Positions 56,539 to 64,000 of a stretch of DNA of 64,000 nucleotides are shown one piece after another. Position numbers and translations under genes: made by a program. The DNA is from Calendula officinalis (Eukaryota > Streptophyta > Magnoliopsida > Asterales > Asteraceae), in assembly GCA_963853835.1 (NCBI GenBank), contig OY970820.1:83200909-83264908 (forward strand), given 5' to 3'. Each line of letters begins with the position of its first letter. Within the stretch, counting starts at the first letter, position 1. Below the pieces are notes generated by a model. That model had not been told where the DNA came from. It ran no database searches and saw only the letters and a list, made by a program, of their open reading frames with translations.

Positions 56539-56894
56539 CATTCTATACAATCGTACCATGAATAATAACATATTATTAAAAAAATTCTGATGATTATGAC
56601 AAGCGAGTCAAGCCATTTTGAAATTCTTTAATAATTACATCATATACAAAACAGCCCAATATAATAATCGTTGGGATCTATGAATGGCACTGGAGGATTA
56701 ATCATCGAAGAAAGAGATTACACATAGGATTTTTAATAAACAAAATCTTGAAACGACCATTGAATAAAACAATTCATTTAGTGTCATATGAGGCCTTTCA
56801 AGCACTTCCACATCAAACTGAATAGTTTTGTTTTGTGTTCTCCAAGTTTTGTCAATAGTGGTGGTTCATCTTTAGACAAAACATGCACTATTCA

Positions 56895-57060
56895 TCCGGT
56901 AATGGTCTATTGATAAGTATTTTTGAATGACTTAAAAGTCACATGTTCGATCCCTTCATAATAAACATTTATCAGGATGATAAGAATAAGGTTCAAAAAC
57001 AGTCACGACAACGATAAGGTCACATAAACTCGACTAACTCTAGAAACCCCTTATAAATTG
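56895..57060 (+). mobile_element. tRNA-derived SINE, degraded
   Basis: GGTAATGGTCTATTGATAAG and ACATGTTCGATCCC (box B, 56941-56954) head a body with AACATTTATCAGGATGA and CAGTCACGACAACGATAAGG. The same body layout occurs in the SINE at 46268-46430, so they share a family. Confidence 0.55.
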
Positions 57061-57194
57061 GAATACCCTTAAAACAATAGAACATAGACTATACAAGAAT
57101 TATGCGAACATGTATGCTATTCATTAGAAAAGATAAATATAATTCCTTTTTCTTTAGATTAGCTAAACATATAAAAAGGGTAATGCCTTCTTTT

Positions 57195-57918
57195 ACAAGG
57201 TTTTATTAATGGTTAATGCATTACACTTTTGACCTCTTTTTAGTTCGGTTTAGCATATTTACCGTGAATTCGTGAACCGTACAATTGTACATTGAAACTT
57301 GGGGTTATTGGGTAGTCCTTAAACGTGTCTTCATTTATAAAATCATATCACGTTCATTAAATGAAAGGTCTTTGCGATGTAGAATTCACGAATTGATTGG
57401 TCAGTTTGTTAAAATTGTTTACAAAGAGGTCAAAGTATAGTCAAATCATAACTGTAGTCCTTTTCGTAGTTTCTCCTTTTAAAAACGACTACTTAATAAA
57501 TTTCATTAATGCCTTTACTAGAAATGGATCGACATTATATGTGGCAAAGTTTGAGACAAGTTGATTCACAAAGACAAGTAGTTAGCTTTTTTATTATTCA
57601 AAAGTATATATAGTCTTCAAAATAAGATTCATATAAGAGCAATGGTATTGAGTCCTACCATTTATGCCTACCAATGTGCCTACCAATTTAATCATGACAA
57701 GTGTCAAAATCAATGGATGATATGAGAAAAGAGAACTAGTGGATTACAAATGTCAAGTTTACAAGTAAGTAGATACATGAGTAGACACAAATAGTAGGAG
57801 TCAATACCATTTCTCTTCATTATAAAAGAAGGCAAATGATCAAAAATTGTGCCACTAATCCTATGTACTTTAATAAAAATTTTGTAATGCATTAACCATT
57901 AATAAAACCTTGTTATCA
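57195..57918. mobile_element. TIR element with ACAAGGTTTTATTAATGG ends
   Basis: A 31-base end (beginning ACAAGGTTTTATTAATGG and finishing AATGCATTACA) at about 57196-57228 is found inverted at about 57881-57915. Further inside, CTCTTTTTA/TTTACAAAGAG and TTGACC/GGTCAA words are also inverted. I could not fix a target duplication. It is non-coding and contains a second MITE. Confidence 0.65.
57634..57822. mobile_element. Tourist-like MITE nested in the previous element
   Basis: The left end AGAGCAATGGTATTGAGTCC and the right end, in reverse, AGAGAAATGGTATTGACTCC are clear inverted ends. The GAGCAATGG-type terminus fits PIF/Harbinger MITEs. The 3-bp duplication is not perfect. Confidence 0.6.
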
Positions 57919-59006
57919 AAGGACAAAGATATATGCAGGTCAACATGGCCGTTTTGACCCAAATCTATTTTGACATATTAGTATTACCCAACCAGTCCAA
58001 CCCCCCTATTTTCCCACCTCTAGTCACCAATTTTTTGAAGTGATTTTTCGAACACTGATTGATAACTGACTCCCCATGTTGGCGAACTTTACCCACTAGC
58101 AATCATATTATAAAAATTACACGTATTACCCTAAATCTTATTAGGAAATATATAATTACGATTAAAAAGTTGTAAACCAATCAACAGTGCAAAATATATG
58201 GTCAGTTGGTCACTAAGTCAATTCAAATAAACCAAGTTCCAACATACCAGAGAAGTCAAGTCAACACACAATTAAATAAACAATTCAGTTGTCAATTGGC
58301 ATTCACAAGATGTACAAACTGATCCTGTTAGGCAAAGATGCTCATATATTAATTTCATAACCAAAGTTTGTCAGCGCATCTAAATTATAAATCAATAAAA
58401 TAACACATCTTATATGAATATACTATCAGTTAATAGTTTTGAATTTCCCATAAAATATAACAACTAAAAAATAGCAATGTCTAACAGGATAGCGATTAAC
58501 ATTGCTATTTTTATATTAATCAACAGGTTCATAACCTCATTTGCACTTTTTAAAGTTGACCCATGTCATTTTATAGCATTAATATATTTGGACTTAAAAA
58601 ATCTTCATCTTCCCCTTCTCTTTGGCAACACGTACACCTGCAACATCACACTTCCGCCATAGCCGACCTGCAACACCACACTTCCCCTCCACCACCACCA
58701 CATGGTTCAGCATGCGCCACCGTACCGCCTCCACCGTCACTTTCACCGCATTCTGCTTCACCCTCAACCTCCGTCTGCTTCAGAAACTTCATCAGAATTC
58801 ACGATTAAAGCTACCGTCGACTTTTTTCTGATCTCCTTTGTTCTTTATCACCCAGTCGTCTTCTCCGGCGAGAATGTAACAAGAACGTAACAAAAATCAA
58901 ACCATTTTAGGGGAAACTAAGAACCCTAAATTTTCCGTCTTCTCCGTCGGCTACTTCAATCGTCTTCTTCAGAGCCACCATCGGCTACCATTTTGGGGGA
59001 AACTAA
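57919..59006. other. intergenic DNA with a GC-richer coding-like stretch
   Basis: 58600-58990 is unusually rich in CCACCA, TCTTC and CCGTC words and contains CTCCGGCGAGAATG and ACCCTAAATTTTCC. This could be an old 5' leader or captured gene start, but no frame is convincing in any direction. The last five bases before 59007 (ACTAA) would be one side of the target duplication of the next element. Confidence 0.4.
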
Positions 59007-61628
59007 TGTGACAACCCTCGAAATCAGGTACTTGAACCGACATTTATTGTGACCAAATCTCATCATAGAACAATTATCTCATTTAAGAATGCATTTTATT
59101 TTTATCATTTAAGTCTAGCAAAAACACTCATGTCATGTGTAGGTAGTACACACATTCATTATGCACAAGTCAGTTTGTCTATGTCTCATACAGTAAAACT
59201 GTACATTTAGCGAGTTGGTGGCATATAAAAAAAAAAAACAATTAAACCAAATCAATCAGTACATAAATTATGGTACGAATCATCCTATACAATTAAAGCA
59301 CAAGTAGTGACACTTAAATACTCAGGATACTACGAGAATATCGAATGTAATATAAGTTCAAAATGATAAATTTTCGTCACTAAATGACCACAAACAATTA
59401 ACAAGTAAATTTTACAAAGCTAAAATATCAGTTAACTTATACAAATTCCTATTATCCGTAAAGTAATAAATAAAAATGAAACTTATTCTTATCTAGTTAT
59501 CTCCTCATCATCACGTCCCCAAGCGTGTTGTACCGAACTCCCTCATTTTATGGACACGTGAGGAGTATTTTGAAATATCATATTCTAACTTATCATCTAA
59601 TAGCAACCATCCTATCAACATTCTTCAAAACTCTATCCACCCACTCATTTTCTTCTTCCCCACGTGAACAACCAGAGAATACACAAGTTGTTGTGAATTC
59701 GGTATCACCCTCCGGCGAACCAGAAGCTCCGGCGAACAGTATAACCCATCTCCGATCTCGTCTTTCCCAAAGCTTGGTAACTTTCTTCACTTTTCTTATA
59801 TATCTACTCAAATCCTTATGTGTTTATGCTTGATGGTCACTCTCCATGATTTGATAATCAAAATATGGTTAAACAAAAGTTTCTCAATCTAAATATTCAC
59901 TTGAAACCAAATAAAAGCTGACCGGAAACAACCCCTCGTCGGATCTGCAATCTGATTCAAACCAGGTGCGACGACACCCTTTAATAAAATCATTATTCTC
60001 GATTAAATCCATAGATTCACATGTAGCTGAGCTGGTAACAACCGTGCCTCCTGTAGACTTGGTCTCTAGTTCGAACCATGGCTCCACTCCTTCTCCATTA
60101 TTTTTCTTTCTTTTGTGCCTGGCCATACTTGACTACCCCTTTGCGTTTTCACTAGTATATTTTCTTCATTTTTTTTATTTTAGTTAACATTTATCTAATA
60201 TTTAGTTACTGATTTTGATTTATTTAAATAATAACAAACTCTTTTTAATTAATAATTACCTATTTATCATCCGTTTATTTAATTATTATTATTATTATCA
60301 TTTTACTAATTAATAACCTAAATTTCTATTTATTTAACTATTGTATAGGTGCCTATTTACTTTCGATCAAACTCTATTTTACCAACACCATTTTAAATAT
60401 CTTATCGAACATTATATACGACTATAAACTCTTAGCGAGACTCATATAAAAATATAAGCAAACATATTTAAACTGGGAAATTATAAGTGAACTAAAATAT
60501 ATATGTTGAAGTCACCAACAACTCGCTCACACCTAACAATTTTTAAAAAAGAAAACAAATCATTGGAGTGAAACATCTAGCATAGACGTGCCGATAGAGC
60601 CGTCTCTCATTATTGTTATTCTTATGCGTTTAGGGCAATAAGAAGTCATTGTCAGATTTGCATATTTGTCGTGTTGCATTTGCTAGCTTTGCATCAGGTG
60701 AGTCCACAGCCCCTCTTTTTACTATGTTTTTATACTATTTTGGGGTGAAAAACATATCAACTGCTTTTATAAATGTTTACATTTTCTGTCGTTATGTTTC
60801 AGTAAAGCATACTGTGACTATTTATTTTACTTGTGATGAAACATATCCTAAACCATGACAATCAATCCTTATGCTCAGACTAAGTTTAGATGTAGCTTAC
60901 ATCCCATAATCATTAGCTAGTTGCGACTAGGCCCTGGATATGCAGATGGTACCATTGGCTAAGACTCTTCCTCCCACACTGTGATCAAATCAGGGAGTGC
61001 ATATCTTTGATTCAGTAACATCATTATTAGAGTTGGAGTTTTGGTTATGGACTTAGGGTCAACATTTTAATGGATATCAGTCATGCTTTTTCTACGAACT
61101 TATGTGTTTCAATATTTCAACAATTCAGTTATTATCATATTACAGCCCATGGTGGCAAATCATTTTCAAATACTATTTCATCACACAATTTATGCCATGG
61201 TTGGCACATGAACACTTTGGACTTCCAATCATTTTCAGATAATACCATTTTACAAATTACGCCTGTTGGCATACGTAAAACTTTGGATTTCAAAACAAAC
61301 TATAAACCTGTGGATTCACTCAACAATTTTGTTGATCATTTTTCATATGTTTTTCAGGTAGCTAAGTTGAAGCATGAGTCTTAGTAGCATTGGATCACAA
61401 GCATGCATGTGTCAAGATGCCACGATTTATTTAAAATCATTTTCTTTTTTTACATTTCAAATATTTTGTTAACATTAAATTTTGCGACCCACTTTATTTC
61501 AAATATTATTTAGACTTTGGAACATCTCTTGTTTACGATAATCATATGCTTGTGTTACTCATGATAGTCGCACGCCCGTTCTTCCGCAAACCATTTTCTT
61601 TATAAACCACTTTTGGCGGGGTGTGACA
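59007..61628 (+). repeat. 5' LTR of a Ty3/Gypsy retrotransposon
   Basis: It starts TGTGACAACCC and ends GGGGTGTGACA, immediately before a methionine-tRNA primer site. This gives a 2.6-kb LTR, long but within range for plant Ty3/Gypsy chromoviruses of the Tekay type. The left border is inferred from the TG start and ACAACCC context, because the second LTR is outside the window. Confidence 0.7.
60020..60095 (+). mobile_element. tRNA-like sequence (SINE remnant) inside the LTR
   Basis: CATGTAGCTGAGCTGGTAAC (box A-like) and TAGTTCGAACC (box B) lie 33 bases apart, followed by a T-rich tail. It is probably a SINE that inserted into an ancestral LTR, or a tRNA-like pol III motif of the LTR itself. 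Confidence 0.5.
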
Positions 61629-61650
61629 GATTGGTATCAGAGCCATTGGT
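61629..61650 (+). promoter_or_regulatory. primer binding site
   Basis: TTGGTATCAGAGCCATTGG follows the LTR end with a two-base spacer. TGGTATCAGAGC is complementary to the 3' end of initiator methionine tRNA and is the standard primer site of many plant retrotransposons. Confidence 0.9.
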
Positions 61651-62651
61651 TATAGTGAACTAGTGAGTCTAGTCTATAACTACAAAAAAAAAAAAAAAGA
61701 TTTTTGGACAAAATTATTTTGAGTAAAAACGTTTTCGTGGCATCGAAAGTCTCATTTCATATAGAGTTGCATTTCATATACAGTTGCATTCATATAGTTT
61801 CTCATTGCATACAAAATCGCATTTCATAGCATTCATCTGACCTATGCCTTAGTAGTGGGCCAGTTGCTCTTAAACTTACCTTATGTCTACCTTAGTAGAA
61901 TATTTTTATGTCATTAGATACATACACGAAAAATCTACACTTTTGGAACTACTACAACACACTACATTATTCATTGTGAACTTACACCACGTACGCTACA
62001 ACTGAATTTGGATATCTTACCTACACTTCACTAATCACTCACACGAATTCGAGAATTTCTACTGAACGTCTACGAGCGGTGACAATATTGGTTACTCTAC
62101 TATACCGTACAAAGAGCATTGTGACGAGTTATCAAGTCGACAGGTGCCCGAATCATTTCTACACGTGCACCACGTATCTTAATCACACACTATATATTCA
62201 TCTCCCACACTATGTTCACGTTATATATACATTCATCTCATACACTGGATACACGTATCTATCCCTCTCACATATTGTTCCTAATGTGAGTATCGTCACC
62301 CCAACCCTTAAGATAATACAATCCCTAAATTCCGCGTACAATGGAAGTACGAATGAAATACCCATATTCATTATTCATTAATGAAGAAAATGAAGTGATG
62401 ATGATGAAGAAATATTGTATTATGATATTATAAACCGTCTGGCCAACGTGTTTACAATTACATAATACAATGTGGAGTTATCAAAGTCATGGATTATTGA
62501 AAGGACCATTGAATAAGAACGGTCTTGTCAGTTTTGAAGAATCATTCTACGTCATACCTAACGCTTTGCATCAATTGATATTATTATGTTAACCATAATC
62601 TCTCTATTCTATTATCTTATGTTCTTCTACTGTGTTTTCTAGAAGTCAAAC
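61651..62651 (+). other. leader between primer site and gag
   Basis: An A16 run lies at about 61684-61699. Repeats of CATTTCATATA-type phrases are present at about 61755-61820. No coding frame is recognised. Confidence 0.6.
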
Positions 62652-63929
62652 ATGGCCCGTCGAAGAGCTGCTCAACAAAATAACAACGGAGAACCAGTCC
62701 CTCTTACTGCAGCCCAAATCGCCAACCTCATCTCCGAACAAGTAGCTGCTGCATTGCATAACCAGGAAGTAAACCGTACAAATCAAGCTGGCGGAAGCGA
62801 TGTGAACAATAACCAAAACGGTGGCGGAGGAGCTGAGAATGAACCAAAAGGATGTACGTACAAAGCATTTCTGGGTTGTGACCCAATGAGGTTCAATGGT
62901 ACGGAAGGTGCCGTAGGAATTATGCGCTGGATTGAACGAATGGAGGTAGTGCTTGACATCAGTGAATGTAAAGAGAATTGCAAGGTTAAATATGCCACGT
63001 GTACCCTCACTCACGAAGCCCTAACCTGGTGGAATACTCAACTTCAAGCTCGTGGCAGGAATGATGCCTACCAAATGTCATGGCAAGAACTGAAAACTTT
63101 ATTAATGGAAGAGTATTGTCCCAGTAATGAACTACAAAAATTGGAAAATGAGTTATGGAACCTGTCAATGGAAGGTTCTGATATTGCCAATTACACCACC
63201 CGATTTAGTGAACTAGCCCGACTCGTTCCTCATCTCGTAACGCCTGAAACTAAGAAGATCGAGAAGTATATCTGGGGATTGGCACCCCAAATCAGAGGAA
63301 TGGTCACTGCGTCTAAACCAACTACCATGAAAGACACCATTCATTTAGCTAATAGTTTGACCGACAATGCTATTCGAGTGGGGCAACTTGCGAAAAAGAA
63401 TACTGATGTGGGGAGAGCATTGATGGTTGAAATAAAAGAAAATGATGACCAATCGAACAATAATGGTAAACGAAATTTGGAAGGTGATCAAGACTTCCAT
63501 CAGAACCAACCCGACTTTAAGCACCAGAAGATAGTTCATGCTTACGCGGCGACTAGCCCAACCAACCCAGGAGCTAAACCATACACCGGGAACAAACCAA
63601 AGTGTAACATATGTGAGTGGCATCATAAAGGAAGGTGTGAAAAGTGTAACCGATGCAACCGGTGGGGTCACAAATCCCAAAATTGTAGAGCCAATCCAAC
63701 AAATCATGGACCAAGAGCAAGTGCTTGTTACGAATGTGGAGATCCCAATCATTTCAGAAACCGGTGCCCAAGGATCGACAACAATAATAACAATGGCGAC
63801 AACAATCAAAACCCCAATGTCAATAACGATCGTCAGCCTGCTCGTGGAAGGGCATTTGTGTTGGGAGCACTTCAAGATTCAGATACAGAAAAAATGGTAC
63901 GTCTTTTCTTATATAACCAATACTCCTAA
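62652..63929 (+). CDS. Gag protein of the Ty3/Gypsy element, running towards protease
   Basis: The 425-residue frame starts MARRRAAQQNNNGEPVP. The Gag core covers about residues 70-240, with FLGCDPMRFNGTEGAVGIMRW, ALTWWNTQLQARG and WQELKTLLMEEYCP. It is followed by Cys/His knuckles at about 317-345 (CNICEWHHKGRCEKCNRCNR then WGHKSQNC) and 357-370 (CYECGDPNHFRNRC). ARGRAFVLGALQDSDTEK is the usual lead into the protease domain. The frame then closes with TAA at 63927, where related proteins continue into pol, so a frameshift or nonsense change is likely. The rest of the element lies to the right of the window. Confidence 0.88.
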   Translation: MARRRAAQQNNNGEPVPLTAAQIANLISEQVAAALHNQEVNRTNQAGGSDVNNNQNGGGGAENEPKGCTYKAFLGCDPMRFNGTEGAVGIMRWIERMEVVLDISECKENCKVKYATCTLTHEALTWWNTQLQARGRNDAYQMSWQELKTLLMEEYCPSNELQKLENELWNLSMEGSDIANYTTRFSELARLVPHLVTPETKKIEKYIWGLAPQIRGMVTASKPTTMKDTIHLANSLTDNAIRVGQLAKKNTDVGRALMVEIKENDDQSNNNGKRNLEGDQDFHQNQPDFKHQKIVHAYAATSPTNPGAKPYTGNKPKCNICEWHHKGRCEKCNRCNRWGHKSQNCRANPTNHGPRASACYECGDPNHFRNRCPRIDNNNNNGDNNQNPNVNNDRQPARGRAFVLGALQDSDTEKMVRLFLYNQYS

Positions 63930-64000
63930 GATCACTAATCATATGAAAACCCACAATTGTCTAGAAGAGTGTTCTCATTTCTTTACAAATCCCAACCTAG
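63930..64000 (+). other. start of the pol region, cut by the window edge
   Basis: Only 71 bases remain after the gag stop. They are too short to show a protease motif. Confidence 0.4.

Noticed and set aside
62646..63875. Long minus-strand frames opposite gag
   Set aside because: They are antisense shadows of the Gag frame, which contains the zinc knuckles.

Overview
This window is nuclear DNA of a flowering plant, most likely a eudicot. The genes are intron-rich with GT-AG (and one GC-AG) introns, the intergenic DNA is very AT-rich, and plant transposons of nearly every class are nested in it. The transposon types and a quinate-dehydrogenase-like gene would fit an asterid such as a daisy-family plant, but that placement is weak inference.

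Five genes can be read exon by exon. In order they are: BSL1, a Kelch-repeat protein phosphatase (+, 6745-12563, 21 exons); NDX, a nodulin-homeobox protein (-, 13074-19573, 17 coding exons); a CRIB-RhoGAP that switches off ROP GTPases (+, 33374-36222, 4 exons); a three-RRM Bruno-like RNA-binding protein of the BRN1/RBP-DR1 type (-, 37900-41313, 9 exons); and a fused dehydroquinate dehydratase/shikimate dehydrogenase whose active-site residues look like quinate dehydrogenase (-, 50631-55094, 10 exons). To my recollection the first four are consecutive genes in the same order in Arabidopsis (At4g03080 to At4g03110), so this is an old conserved block. About 14 kb of transposons now separate NDX from the RhoGAP gene.

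The rest is mostly mobile DNA. 1-4.7 kb: a Stowaway MITE, a LINE with a 16-bp target duplication that is split by a solo LTR, and a Mutator-like MITE. 4.7-6.3 kb: a segment between direct repeats with a possible captured exon and a Helitron-like end. 22.05-26.65 kb: a complete Tat-like LTR retrotransposon that encodes only Gag and carries an ACCGCCGGTC repeat field. 26.7-28.4 kb: a terminal-inverted-repeat element packed with the 14-bp palindrome AAGCACATGTGCTT, with relatives at 48.7 kb and inside an NDX intron. 29.3-31.5 kb: a PIF/Harbinger derivative nested in a Stowaway element, then a hAT MITE made of AACCGGTT-like repeats. 41.7-50.3 kb: SINEs, two Tourist-like MITEs, a short Helitron, a Pack-MULE-like element and a young Stowaway MITE. 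56-58 kb: tandem repeats, a SINE and a long-TIR element. 59.0-64.0 kb: the 5' LTR, primer site and gag of a second Ty3/Gypsy element that runs out of the window.

The best candidate for something undescribed is the palindrome-loaded TIR element family. The most biologically informative gene result is the quinate-dehydrogenase-like signature.
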